From an uncultured Clostridium sp. (GTDB lineage Bacteria > Bacillota > Clostridia > Lachnospirales > Lachnospiraceae): 28,024 nt of DNA. The notes below the pieces were generated by a model. It saw nothing but the letters and a program-made list of their open reading frames with translations. It was not told where the DNA came from and ran no database searches. Below, one piece after another: positions 1-8,354 of this stretch. A program made the position numbers and the translations under genes. How positions within the stretch are numbered: position 1 is the first letter of the stretch; each line of letters begins with the position of its first letter. The stretch spans positions 1-28,024 of the forward strand of contig USJW01000061.1 of assembly GCA_900555045.1 (NCBI GenBank), read 5' to 3'.

Positions 1-23
1 AGCTAAATTTATTAAAAATATAG

Positions 24-51
24 TTGACAAAAAAGAAAAATATTGTATACT
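24..51 (+). promoter_or_regulatory. Sigma-A type promoter of the organic-acid operon
   Basis: A perfect TTGACA -35 box (24-29) and a TATACT -10 box (46-51) are separated by 16 bp in very AT-rich DNA. Transcription would start near position 58, giving a leader of about 50 nt before the first gene. No terminator or other clear promoter is seen until 9113, so this promoter probably drives all nine genes. No operator could be recognised. Confidence 0.8.
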
Positions 52-110
52 AAAGTCGTGAAGAGAAAGTGCTGGAAATAAAACAAAACCAGAACGAAAG
101 GAGAACAGGT

Positions 111-1049
111 ATGATGAAGAGACCTGATATAAACAATTTTTACAGGCAGACGGTGAACACCACACTCAGGGAGCTGTTAAAGGAGGGACCGGTCTTGGCT
201 CCCTGTGTATACGACTGCATGTCCGCGAAGGTGGTGGAGCAGATTGGATTTAAGGCCATGTGCCTGTCCGGGGGAAACCTGGCGATGAGCCTTGTGGGGG
301 TTCCGGACATCGGGCTGGTGTCCTTCGGAGAGCTGTTGGACGCGGTGAGAAGGATCACCTGCTACAATAAGCTGCCGATGATCGTTGACATTGATACGGG
401 ATTTGGAAACGAGTTAAGCATCGTTAGAACCTGCGAGCGAATCGCCAACGCCGGGGCTATGGCGGTCCACCTGGAGGACCAAGTGAGCCCAAAGCGCTGC
501 GGCCACATGTCCGGGAGAGAGGTGATCAGCCGCGAGGACTACATATCAAGGCTCAAGGCGGCGAAGTTTGCGCTTGAGGGGACGGACTGCATGCTGATCG
601 CCAGAACGGATTCCTACTCCGTGCTGGGCGTGGAGGAGGCCATCTGGAGAAACAAGGCGGCCTACGACCTGGGGGTTGACATTTCGTTTACGGAGGGCAC
701 CCGCACGATGGAGGACATCGAGCGGATTGGAAGAGAGGTTCCAGGGCTGAAAATGTTCGGCATGAACAGCATGGGGGCCAGCCCGAAGGTCACGTTTAAG
801 GAACTGGTCGATTTCGGATATCAGCTGGTAACCGCTCATTTCACGAAGGTTGGGGCGTTAAAGGGCATGTTCAAGCTGGGCCAGTATCTTTACGACGAGG
901 GGACGGACATCCACAATCTGGAGGACGGATATGACAATTTCCAGTCCCATGAAATGTTTGGGATTCACGAGTGGTATCAGCTGGGGGCGCAGTTTAACCC
1001 GTCAATCCAGGACGCGAGCGCGATGCACGCTCTCGAGAAAAATAAGTAA
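111..1049 (+). CDS. Isocitrate lyase/PEP mutase-family lyase (methylisocitrate lyase-like)
   Basis: This 312-residue protein belongs to the PEP mutase/isocitrate lyase superfamily, TIM-barrel enzymes that cleave or form C-C or C-P bonds next to a carboxylate. Visible marks are the metal-binding segment VDIDTGFGN (Asp93, Asp95), HLEDQ (Glu122, Asp123) and the lyase-type loop KRCGH with the putative catalytic Cys130. The Cys loop favours a lyase, such as methylisocitrate or dimethylmalate lyase, over a phosphonate mutase. The start at 111 is chosen because AAAGGAG lies 7 nt upstream; a GTG at 69 is in frame but has no good ribosome binding site. It is the first gene of the operon, 30 bp before the TRAP genes, so it probably cleaves the imported acid or a product of it. 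The exact substrate is unknown. Confidence 0.85.
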   Translation: MMKRPDINNFYRQTVNTTLRELLKEGPVLAPCVYDCMSAKVVEQIGFKAMCLSGGNLAMSLVGVPDIGLVSFGELLDAVRRITCYNKLPMIVDIDTGFGNELSIVRTCERIANAGAMAVHLEDQVSPKRCGHMSGREVISREDYISRLKAAKFALEGTDCMLIARTDSYSVLGVEEAIWRNKAAYDLGVDISFTEGTRTMEDIERIGREVPGLKMFGMNSMGASPKVTFKELVDFGYQLVTAHFTKVGALKGMFKLGQYLYDEGTDIHNLEDGYDNFQSHEMFGIHEWYQLGAQFNPSIQDASAMHALEKNK

Positions 1050-1079
1050 AAAACATCAATAGACAAGGAGAAGGAAGTT

Positions 1080-2177
1080 ATGAAGAGAAGACAGGTAATC
1101 GCAGTTACAATGGCAGTGTTAGCGGCGTTTGGCCTTACCGCCTGCGGCGGTTCGTCCGCGAAGGGAACGCAGACAGAAGTAGAGGTGCCGAAGACGGAGG
1201 CGGTGAAGGAGGGAGAGACGAAGAGCGGAGAAGCTTCCGCAGATGGGGACATTGAGCCTATGGAGCTGATGGCGGGGTGCACCTACAATACCACCTCCGC
1301 ATCCTACCAGTACTGTCTGAAGTTTGCCGACGAGCTGGAAGCGGTTTCCGGCGGGAAAATGAAGATCAACTGGAATCCGGCCTCCACCCTGGGGAACACC
1401 ACCCAGCACTACGCAATGTTAAAGGAGGGCACGCTGGACATGTTCAGCACGGCTTTCGATACCGCCTCCACGCTCAAAAATTCGGAGGACTTTAACGCGC
1501 TTGTCGTTCCGTACATCTTTGACGACCAGGCGCATCTGGAGAAATTCATGGAATCGGACTTATTCCAGTCCATGTTAGATAAGGTGGAGGAGCCCAACAA
1601 CGTGAAATTCGTCGGAAACATCTGCACCAACTGGCCGAGAGAGCTGTCCACCTCCAAGAAGCCGATCGTGGAGCCGGACGATTTAAAGGGCCTTAAGATC
1701 CGCACGCCCGAGTCCACCTCCGTGGTGGCAGTCTGGAAGGCGTGGGGCGCGAACCCTGTGTCCATCAGCACCTCCGAGCTGTACGCGGCGCTGGAAAATG
1801 GAATGGCGGACGGCCAGGACAACAACGTAGTTTCCATGTATAACAACAGCTACTATGAGGTTCAGGACTACATTATGGAGTTAAATTATATCCAGCAGGC
1901 AAACGTGCTCTGGATGTCAGGCTCCACCTGGGCAAAGCTCAACGATACCCAGAAGGATTGGATCAGCCAGGCGGTTGCCGCGGCCCATGAGTTCAATACA
2001 AAGAGTGCGATCGAGGAGCACGATGTGGATCTCAAGAAGGTTCAGGAGGGCGGCCTGGAGCTGGTGGAGTTCAACGAGGAGGCATTCCGCGCCAAGGCGG
2101 AGGAGGTTGCCCGCCAGCTGGAGGGGGATCTGTTCCGGGAGGGCCTCTACGACGAGATCCGTGCGCTGGCTAAATAG
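1080..2177 (+). CDS. dctP: TRAP transporter solute-binding protein (DctP family), lipoprotein
   Basis: This 365-residue protein is the extracytoplasmic substrate receptor of a TRAP transporter, which takes up organic acids using an ion gradient. It starts with a lipoprotein signal peptide ending in LTAC (Cys22), so it should be anchored to the outer face of the membrane. A low-complexity linker rich in Glu, Lys, Thr and Ala (about 28-58) follows. The segment LKGLKIRTPES carries the conserved family arginine (Arg208) that normally binds the ligand carboxylate, and the SELYAALENGMADGQDN segment is also typical of DctP. It has an AAGGAG-type ribosome binding site and lies 31 bp before the DctQ gene. 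The ligand is likely a carboxylate, but its identity cannot be read from the sequence. Confidence 0.93.
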   Translation: MKRRQVIAVTMAVLAAFGLTACGGSSAKGTQTEVEVPKTEAVKEGETKSGEASADGDIEPMELMAGCTYNTTSASYQYCLKFADELEAVSGGKMKINWNPASTLGNTTQHYAMLKEGTLDMFSTAFDTASTLKNSEDFNALVVPYIFDDQAHLEKFMESDLFQSMLDKVEEPNNVKFVGNICTNWPRELSTSKKPIVEPDDLKGLKIRTPESTSVVAVWKAWGANPVSISTSELYAALENGMADGQDNNVVSMYNNSYYEVQDYIMELNYIQQANVLWMSGSTWAKLNDTQKDWISQAVAAAHEFNTKSAIEEHDVDLKKVQEGGLELVEFNEEAFRAKAEEVARQLEGDLFREGLYDEIRALAK

Positions 2178-2208
2178 TGAGTTGCTTTTTATAGAAGGGG
2201 CTGGAAAT

Positions 2209-2691
2209 ATGTTGGATAAATTTCGCGACAAATTGTCATTGGCCATGCAGGTCTTTATGGCCTGTATGATCGGAGGCCTGCTGTTTCTCAATTTGCTGCA
2301 GGTTCTGACCAGATATCTGATCAAATATGCCATTGTATGGCTGAATGATCTCAACATTTTTGTCCTGCTGTGGCTGACGTGCATCGCGTTGCCGTGGCTG
2401 TGGCTGAACCGGAAGCACCTGGCCATGGACTATGCGGACAAGATCATCCCGCCGCCGGCCATGCGCATCCTGCAGCATGCGATCAGCGTTGCCGCCTGCG
2501 TGGTGGCTGTGGGGCTGCTGTTCTCCGCGCTAAGCGCGTACCGGTCCAATTCCGGGCTGGTGGCCACCACCATGGGCTGGGACGAGAGCGCCAGGTATAT
2601 TCCGTTTATTGTATGTGCCGTGCTGTGGTTTATCTGCGCCGTGCTGGATGAGCTCAAAAGAATTGCCGATGAGAGGGGGGAAAGAAAATGA
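2209..2691 (+). CDS. dctQ: TRAP transporter small membrane subunit (DctQ family)
   Basis: This 160-residue protein has four hydrophobic segments (about 14-34, 48-65, 87-110 and 126-145), as expected of the small integral-membrane subunit that pairs with DctM. The segment WLNDLNIFVLLWLTC, followed by WLNRKHLAMDY, matches the DctQ pattern of a WxxE/D-like helix followed by R.HI..D. The frame is open further upstream, but the ATG at 2209 is preceded by an AGAAGGGG ribosome binding site and gives a normal family length. Its stop codon overlaps the start of dctM in ATGA, which implies translational coupling. Confidence 0.88.
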   Translation: MLDKFRDKLSLAMQVFMACMIGGLLFLNLLQVLTRYLIKYAIVWLNDLNIFVLLWLTCIALPWLWLNRKHLAMDYADKIIPPPAMRILQHAISVAACVVAVGLLFSALSAYRSNSGLVATTMGWDESARYIPFIVCAVLWFICAVLDELKRIADERGERK

Positions 2692-3992
2692 GCGCCGACA
2701 TGCTTCTTATCATCAAACTCTGTGTGCTGTTCGGAGTGATGCTGTTTTTCCTGTTCCTGAAGGTGCCGATCTTCTTGTCCCTGGCGGGCGCCTCCATCTC
2801 GTACGCGCTCATTTTTCCGGGGAGTGTTCCGCTCTCGGTGTTCTCCCAGAGCCTGGCGCAGGGAATCGGAAAAGAGACCTACATATGCATCATTTTCTAC
2901 TTCCTGTTGGGCGAGGTCATGAACTGCGGGGGGATTACCACCCGGATCGTGGATTTGGGCCGGGCGGCCATCGGGTGGATTCCCGGGTATCTGAGCCATA
3001 TTAACGTGATCTCCTCAGTGATCTTTGCCGGTGTTTCCGGATCGGCCAACGCGGATACCGCGGCCATCGGGTCGCTGATGATCCCCATGATGAAGGAGGA
3101 GGGCTACCCGGCCGGCTACGCGGCGGCGGTGACGGAGATGTCCTCTGTGATCGGCCCGATCATCCCGCCCTCCAGCGGCCTTGTCATGCTGGCGGTTTAC
3201 ATGAACTGCTCTGCCAGAAAGCTTTTGACCGCCGGTCTGATCCCGGGCCTCATGATGGGGCTGGTGGAGCTCATCCTCTCCCTGATCATCAGCAGGCGCC
3301 GCCATTTCCCCAAGACGGAGTGGGAGGGCACCGGCAAGGTCTGGTCGGAATTTAAGCGCAATTTCTGGGCAATTTTGCTCCCGGTTGTGACGATCTACTG
3401 CCTGGTGGGCGGGATCGGCACGGTCACGGAGGTCGGGGCCCTCAGCTGTGCGTTCGGATTCTTTATCGCCATTGTGATATACCGGGAGATGAACTTCAAG
3501 CAGTTTTTGCGCTGCTTTATGAACTGCTGCACGCTGGTTGGCCGGGTGCTGTGCTCCATCGCCACGGCGGGCGTGTTCGTGTACATTATCTCCTCCATGG
3601 GAGCCGCGAGAAAGCTCTCCGCCATGGTTGCGTCCTCAGGGCTCTCCGCCACAGGGACACTTCTCATCTGCATTCTGATCCTGTTCCTTTTGGGCATGAT
3701 TCTGAACGTAAATGTGCTTCTGATGGTTATCGTCCCGGTGATGGTTCCCACGATCCTTGCGATGGGAATCAACCCGCTGCACTTTGGAATCATCACCATG
3801 CTGGTGGTGCAGCTGGGCGTGAACACCCCGCCGGTGGGAAGCCTGATTTACCTGACAGCGAGCATCGCGGACTGTCCGGCCTCGGAGGTCATAAAGGAAT
3901 CGCTGCCATATCTGGCGGTGCTTGTGGCACTGATTATTGTCTGGGTATTTTGCCCGGGAATCATCACATTCCTGCCAAATCTGATTCACTAG
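2688..3992 (+). CDS. dctM: TRAP transporter large permease (DctM family)
   Basis: This 434-residue, very hydrophobic protein forms the translocation channel of the TRAP system. Family marks include GVSGSANADTAAIGS (about 115-129), IGPIIPPSSGLVML (about 155-168) and the repeat-equivalent GVNTPPVGSLIYLT near the C-terminus. The two sets come from the inverted-repeat architecture of DctM. Length is normal for the family and DctQ is not fused to it. It overlaps dctQ by 4 bp. A strong hairpin lies in the 60-bp gap after it, before the MmgE/PrpD gene. Confidence 0.94.
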   Translation: MSADMLLIIKLCVLFGVMLFFLFLKVPIFLSLAGASISYALIFPGSVPLSVFSQSLAQGIGKETYICIIFYFLLGEVMNCGGITTRIVDLGRAAIGWIPGYLSHINVISSVIFAGVSGSANADTAAIGSLMIPMMKEEGYPAGYAAAVTEMSSVIGPIIPPSSGLVMLAVYMNCSARKLLTAGLIPGLMMGLVELILSLIISRRRHFPKTEWEGTGKVWSEFKRNFWAILLPVVTIYCLVGGIGTVTEVGALSCAFGFFIAIVIYREMNFKQFLRCFMNCCTLVGRVLCSIATAGVFVYIISSMGAARKLSAMVASSGLSATGTLLICILILFLLGMILNVNVLLMVIVPVMVPTILAMGINPLHFGIITMLVVQLGVNTPPVGSLIYLTASIADCPASEVIKESLPYLAVLVALIIVWVFCPGIITFLPNLIH

Positions 3993-4003
3993 ACGCTATG
4001 GGA

Positions 4004-4036
4004 AAAGGGCGGTTCGCAGACGACGAATTGCCCTTT
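4004..4036 (+). terminator. Intercistronic hairpin between transporter and enzyme genes
   Basis: AAAGGGCGGTTCG (4004-4016) can pair along its whole length with 4024-4036 if two G-U pairs are allowed, giving a 13-bp RNA stem with a 7-nt loop. Only a short, interrupted U tract (TTTCTT) follows, and the next ribosome binding site (AAGGAG, 4041) starts right after it. It could be a leaky terminator, an RNA-processing or stability element, or a translation modulator that lowers enzyme expression relative to the transporter. Confidence 0.6.
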
Positions 4037-4052
4037 CTTGAAGGAGAGACAG

Positions 4053-5429
4053 ATGAAGGAAAAAGAAACGATTTTGGAACAGCTGGCAGAATTTACCGCC
4101 GGGATAGACTGCGACAGGCTGCCGGAGAATGTAAAAAGGAAAATTGTGCTCTGCATTATGGACGCGCTGGATTGCTGTCTGAGCGGAAGCGCCGGCGAGC
4201 CCAGGCTCGAGGCTGTGTGGCGGTATGTGCGGCAGCGCGGAGGACGGGCGTCGGCCTACGCGCGGGGAAGAAAGCTGACGTGCGGGGATGCAGTTTTCTA
4301 CAATACGGTGGCTGGGGCCATATCCTCCAGAAATGATATCAGCAAGAGCGGCTCCTGCCATCCCGGTTCCATCGTTGTCCCGGTGGTTCTCGCCCTGGCG
4401 GAGGAAAACGGGAATAGCGGCGGGCAGGTGATGGAGGCGGTATTGTCCGGCTACGAGACCATGATCCGTTTGGGGATCGCCCTCAGGGCCTCAGCCATGC
4501 CGGGGGCCTTCCGGTCCACGGCGGTTCTGGCGCCCTTCGGCGCGGCCTTCGCGGCGGCGAAGCTTTTGGGGCTGTCCAGGGAGCAGACGGTGAGCGCGGC
4601 CAGCTTTGCCTGCCACAGCGCCGGAGGATTGAACAACTGGGTCTCTGAGGGAACCGGCGAGGATGTGCTCCAGAACGGCTGGGGAGCCAGAAACGGGCTG
4701 GAGGCAGCTCTGCTTGCCGCCACCGGCCTGCCCGCCGCGAAGAGCGCCCTGGAGGACCGGGATGGCCTTCTGGCCGCGTTCTCGGCCACGGGGCAGCAGA
4801 GCCTCATAACGGATGAACTGGGGGAGAAGTGGCACATTCTGGATGTGGATTTCAAGCCCATGAGCTCCTGCCTGAAGTTGATGGCCCCCTGCCAGATCGC
4901 GAGAAAGCTGCTGCGGGAGGTCACGGACATCCGCAAGATCCGCGAGATCCGCATCGGTGTGGCCGAAAAGACGCTGCACCATGCGGGAACTGCCCGGGTT
5001 GACGTGGAGAGCCAGGTGCAGGCGATTATGAGCATCCCCTTCGGGGTGGCCAATGTGCTGGTGTTTGGGGATTACCGGGATATCAAGTGGTACCCGCCTT
5101 ACGATGAGCGGGTTTTGGAGCTCACAAAGCGCTGCCGGGTGGAGGCAGATCCCTGGCTTACCGGGATTTTTCCGGCCAAGCGGGGGGCGAGGGTAACGCT
5201 TGTGATGGAAGAGGGAGGAGAGGCAGAGCTTCTCCAGGAGGACGTGGAGGGGCTGGAGGCAGCGGACATCGAGGCGCTGTTTGGTTCCACCATGGAAAAA
5301 TTTTATGGTCCCGGGCAGGCGAGGGAGCTGAAAGCAATTTTGACGGCGTTTGCTGAGCAGGAACGCCTGGACCGGATGTTTGAGATTTTAGGGAAAGGGG
5401 TATTGAGCGATGATACGCAGAAACAATGA
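4053..5429 (+). CDS. MmgE/PrpD family protein (2-methylcitrate dehydratase-like)
   Basis: This 458-residue protein belongs to the MmgE/PrpD family, which includes 2-methylcitrate dehydratase, cis-aconitate decarboxylase and iminodisuccinate epimerase. All of these act on di- or tricarboxylates. Family features are the helical N-terminal half with HPGSIVVPVVLALAEE (about 103-118), the segment around STAVLAPFGAAFAAAKLLG, and FKPMSSCLKLMAPCQIARKL in the smaller C-terminal domain. The start at 4053 is placed 7 nt after AAGGAG; a TTG at 4038 lies in frame before that site and is unlikely. Its 3' end overlaps the cupin gene by 20 bp. Dehydration, decarboxylation or epimerisation of the imported acid are all possible; the family alone does not decide. 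Confidence 0.87.
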   Translation: MKEKETILEQLAEFTAGIDCDRLPENVKRKIVLCIMDALDCCLSGSAGEPRLEAVWRYVRQRGGRASAYARGRKLTCGDAVFYNTVAGAISSRNDISKSGSCHPGSIVVPVVLALAEENGNSGGQVMEAVLSGYETMIRLGIALRASAMPGAFRSTAVLAPFGAAFAAAKLLGLSREQTVSAASFACHSAGGLNNWVSEGTGEDVLQNGWGARNGLEAALLAATGLPAAKSALEDRDGLLAAFSATGQQSLITDELGEKWHILDVDFKPMSSCLKLMAPCQIARKLLREVTDIRKIREIRIGVAEKTLHHAGTARVDVESQVQAIMSIPFGVANVLVFGDYRDIKWYPPYDERVLELTKRCRVEADPWLTGIFPAKRGARVTLVMEEGGEAELLQEDVEGLEAADIEALFGSTMEKFYGPGQARELKAILTAFAEQERLDRMFEILGKGVLSDDTQKQ

Positions 5430-5760
5430 GAAGGAGACAGTCACAAAGCCCGCGCCCTTTGAGGGAAAGGGAATGATCACGGTGAGAAGCCTGCTAAACG
5501 GCGAGGAGGAGATGAGCCGGAAGGGCCGGGTTTTCTGCCACACCACGGTTCACCCGGGGGCGGAGATCGGTTTTCACATCCACGGGGATGAGAGCGAGAC
5601 GTACTATATTCTGAGAGGAAAAGGGACATACAACGACAACGGCGCCCTGGTGGAGGTGGAGGCCGGGGACGTCACACACTGCGCGCCGGGGGAGGGCCAC
5701 GGCCTGGCATGCACCGGCAGTGAGCCCATCGAGATGATCGCGCTGATTTTATATAAGTAG
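5410..5760 (+). CDS. Small single-domain cupin protein
   Basis: This 116-residue protein is one cupin beta-barrel. Cupin motif 1 is seen as HPGAEIGFHIHGDESETYYI, giving the His-x-His and Glu metal ligands. Motif 2 is GDVTHCAPGEGHGL, with its downstream His. Single-domain cupins of this size are isomerases, epimerases, lyases or ligand-binding proteins, and sequence alone does not separate these. It starts inside the end of the MmgE/PrpD gene (20-bp overlap), with an AAAGGGG ribosome binding site, and ends 9 bp before the MFS gene. Its position suggests a step in the same pathway. Confidence 0.85.
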   Translation: MIRRNNEKETVTKPAPFEGKGMITVRSLLNGEEEMSRKGRVFCHTTVHPGAEIGFHIHGDESETYYILRGKGTYNDNGALVEVEAGDVTHCAPGEGHGLACTGSEPIEMIALILYK

Positions 5761-5769
5761 GGGAAGAAG

Positions 5770-7074
5770 ATGAAAAAGTGGAACATACATTACGCGTGGC
5801 TGATCTTAATCTCCTGCTGTGTGATGCAGGGGGTGGGCATCGGAATTATCTCCAACTGCGCGGGGATTTACTATACGCCCATCTGTGAGGAGCTGGGCTT
5901 TTCCATGGGACAGCTGACCTTTTACAAGACCCTCAGCGGGATCTTCTCCATTTTGTCCCTCTCCATGGCCCCGATCCTCTTTAAAAAGCTGGATGTGCGC
6001 GTGTTCGCGTTTGGACTGATCGCTGTGGCCGGCGGCGTCAATTTCGCCATGGCCTTCGGGACACAGCTGTGGCATTGGTATCTGATCGGGATTTTGCAGG
6101 GCTGCACCCTGACCTGCTTCTCCCATTTTTTGCCGGTTACCTTGATCAACAACTGGTTTTCAGAGCGGGTGGGGTTTGCCATGGGGATCTCCTGTGCCGC
6201 CTCCGGCGGGGTCGGGATGGTGATGAGCCACCTGCTTGGCAGGATCGTTGAGAATTATGGCTGGAGGGCCTCCGCCATGGTCAATGGGATCGTGTGTGTC
6301 GCGCTGACGGCGCCCTTTGCGCTGCTGGTGATTCGAAAGTCACCGAGGGAGAAGGGGATGGAGGCCTTTGGCGCTGAACACTTAAAGGATCATGCACATG
6401 AGAAAGCCGAGGAGGGTCCAAGCAGCCGGACGGCTGAGCCGGGAGACCTGGCCGGGGGCGGGGAGAAAGCCTTAAACCGCCTGCCGCTTTCCTGTTTCCT
6501 GATGGTTGTGGTGTTCTCGGTCTGTGCCAAGGCCACGGTCGGGTTCGCTCAGTACCTGACGGGATACGGGGACTCGGTGGCAGCCCTGGCTGGAAAGGGT
6601 TCCCTGCTTCTTACGCTGTATCTTTTCGGAAATATGTGCTTTAAATTTTTCTTTGGGTACACCAACGACAGGCTGGGAGTTTTCCGGAGCACATGTCTGG
6701 AGCTGGCGGTGCTTTTGACCGGCTGTCTTCTGCTGCTTAGCCATTTGGGCAGCGGGATGGTTGTGGGGGCGATCCTGTTTGGAACCTGCGCCATGCTGAG
6801 CAACGTTCAGTCCCCGCTTCTGGTGCGCACCCTCTGGGACAAGGAGCACTTTGCCAGGGCGTACGCCCGCATGGCGATGATCGCCGATGCGTCCTACTAC
6901 ATTTCGATCACGCTGTTTGGCTTCGTGTACGACTTCACGGGAAGGTACGAGCCGGTGCTGATGATCTGTATGGCCGGGATCTGCCTGGAGGAGGTTCTCA
7001 TCTGCGGTCTGTTTGGGCTGGGAAGGGGAAGAGCAGCTTTGCGATTGAGGAGGAGTGGAAGTGTCGGAGAGTAG
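5770..7074 (+). CDS. MFS transporter, monocarboxylate/oxalate-formate type
   Basis: This 434-residue protein has about 12 membrane segments, with a hydrophilic loop of roughly 50 residues (about 195-240) between the two six-helix halves. The N-terminal pattern HYAWLILISCCVMQG, followed by the cytoplasmic-loop and WRAS segments, resembles the oxalate:formate antiporter and monocarboxylate carriers of the MFS. It is a second carboxylate-type carrier in an operon that already encodes a TRAP system, so it may export a product, exchange product for substrate, or take up a related acid. It has a ribosome binding site (GGGGAAG) and overlaps the next gene by 14 bp. Confidence 0.85.
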   Translation: MKKWNIHYAWLILISCCVMQGVGIGIISNCAGIYYTPICEELGFSMGQLTFYKTLSGIFSILSLSMAPILFKKLDVRVFAFGLIAVAGGVNFAMAFGTQLWHWYLIGILQGCTLTCFSHFLPVTLINNWFSERVGFAMGISCAASGGVGMVMSHLLGRIVENYGWRASAMVNGIVCVALTAPFALLVIRKSPREKGMEAFGAEHLKDHAHEKAEEGPSSRTAEPGDLAGGGEKALNRLPLSCFLMVVVFSVCAKATVGFAQYLTGYGDSVAALAGKGSLLLTLYLFGNMCFKFFFGYTNDRLGVFRSTCLELAVLLTGCLLLLSHLGSGMVVGAILFGTCAMLSNVQSPLLVRTLWDKEHFARAYARMAMIADASYYISITLFGFVYDFTGRYEPVLMICMAGICLEEVLICGLFGLGRGRAALRLRRSGSVGE

Positions 7075-8317
7075 AGAAGGGCGCGGGGAAGACCGGGTCG
7101 GGAGGATTACCCTCGAGCCCGGAGCGGACACCTGCCAAAAGGTGAGGCAGATCCTCTCGGGACTTGAGGAGGCAGGCAGGAGCAGGGACATTCGCTGTGT
7201 GCTGATTCGCGGAGGAGGAGAAGCGTTTCTTAAAGGGCAAATTGAGGGGGAACTGAGAACGGCCTGGGAGAGAGCGCTGGGGGATAACCGGATCCCCGTG
7301 GTTCTCGCGGTCGGCGGCGCGTGCGGCGGTATCGGGAGGGAGCTGTTAGATTTCGCCGATCTGGCGGTGGCGGCGGAGGGCGCGGTGATCGACGGCTTTC
7401 CGGATGCAATGGCGGCGGCGGAGGAGTGCGCCGTCAATGAGACGGTCAAGGTCGGTGCTCTGGATCGTTTGGCAGAGCAGTATGTGGAGCGGCTCCTGGA
7501 GATTCCAGAGGAGCTGATCGCCTACGGTCACAAGATATATTTTGCCATGGAAAAGCTGCCGGATAAGCTGTCGCGAAGCCAGTACGGCACCACAGTCATC
7601 GGCGAGATCATGGAGATTCAGGCAGAGTTAAACCGGAGGCTCTCCGAGGCGACGGGAGAGCAGGACCCCTATTCCGGTGTGCAGCCGGACGAGGAGATCC
7701 GTTATGAGAGAGACTATGACAGGGACCACGCGGTCTTATTCGAGGTCCGGGGCGATGTGGAGTACATTAAGCTAAACGCGCCCCGCTACCGGAATATGTT
7801 CGATTGGCGGTCCAGCATGGAGTTGGCGGGGGCCTACGCGGTGGCAAACAGCATACCAACCCTGAAGGCCATCGTGGTGACTGGGACGGGAAAGCGGTTC
7901 CATCTGGGCGGAATCCGCCACAACCAGGGGGACGCGTATGAGAGAGAGCGGTTTGCGGACCAGCTCAGAATCCGCAATCAGATCATGCGTCAGATCAAGG
8001 TCCCGCTCATCGCCGCGGTGAACGGAGAGTGCTCCGGGGGCGGCATGAGCCTGGTTCTAAAGTCCCAGCTGGCGATTGCGGCCGAGAGCGCACGGTTTGG
8101 GTATCCCGAGGTGAAGCACAACGGCTTTGCCTGCAATTCCATGGTCAACACCATGGGGATCATCCCGAAGAAGGCGGCGTTAAAGAGCTTTTATTTCGGC
8201 GAGCTGTTTTCAGCCCGCGAGGCGTTAAAATTCGGGATCGTGCAGCAGGTGGTGCCGGATGAGAAATTAGATGAGGCGGTGGAGGAGGCGGTGCGCAATC
8301 TTCCCGCCCGCGTATGA
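7061..8317 (+). CDS. Tandem crotonase-fold protein with divided active-site residues
   Basis: This 418-residue protein is about 1.6 times the length of a normal crotonase (about 260). Residues 220-418 are a recognisable enoyl-CoA hydratase/isomerase domain, with oxyanion-hole segments RFHLGG and NGECSGGGM, then FGYPE and MGIIPKKAAL. Residues 12-200 look like a shortened, divergent crotonase unit (VLIRGGGEAFLKG, VGGACGGIGREL, GFPD). Hand alignment with rat mitochondrial hydratase puts Ser330 and Glu350 at the two catalytic glutamate positions (144 and 164) in the C-terminal half. The N-terminal half has Glu94 and Asp115 there. GTG at 7061 is preferred because GAGGAGG ends about 7 nt before it; a GTG at 7055 touches that site. 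It overlaps the MFS gene. The reaction is unknown: hydratase, isomerase, C-C hydrolase or decarboxylase are all possible. Confidence 0.8.
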   Translation: MSESREGRGEDRVGRITLEPGADTCQKVRQILSGLEEAGRSRDIRCVLIRGGGEAFLKGQIEGELRTAWERALGDNRIPVVLAVGGACGGIGRELLDFADLAVAAEGAVIDGFPDAMAAAEECAVNETVKVGALDRLAEQYVERLLEIPEELIAYGHKIYFAMEKLPDKLSRSQYGTTVIGEIMEIQAELNRRLSEATGEQDPYSGVQPDEEIRYERDYDRDHAVLFEVRGDVEYIKLNAPRYRNMFDWRSSMELAGAYAVANSIPTLKAIVVTGTGKRFHLGGIRHNQGDAYERERFADQLRIRNQIMRQIKVPLIAAVNGECSGGGMSLVLKSQLAIAAESARFGYPEVKHNGFACNSMVNTMGIIPKKAALKSFYFGELFSAREALKFGIVQQVVPDEKLDEAVEEAVRNLPARV

Positions 8318-8354
8318 GATGAGATCATTTTGATTGAGAAGAGGAGAGAGACAC

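Noticed and set aside
69..110. In-frame GTG start upstream of the lyase gene
   Set aside because: No ribosome binding site lies before it, and AAAGGAG is well placed for the ATG at 111; the extra residues do not look like part of the family fold.
6472..7449. Open frame of 325 residues on the minus strand
   Set aside because: It lies opposite the MFS and tandem-crotonase genes, which have clear family motifs, and its product is low-complexity, rich in Ser, Pro, Arg and Gln, without recognisable domains.
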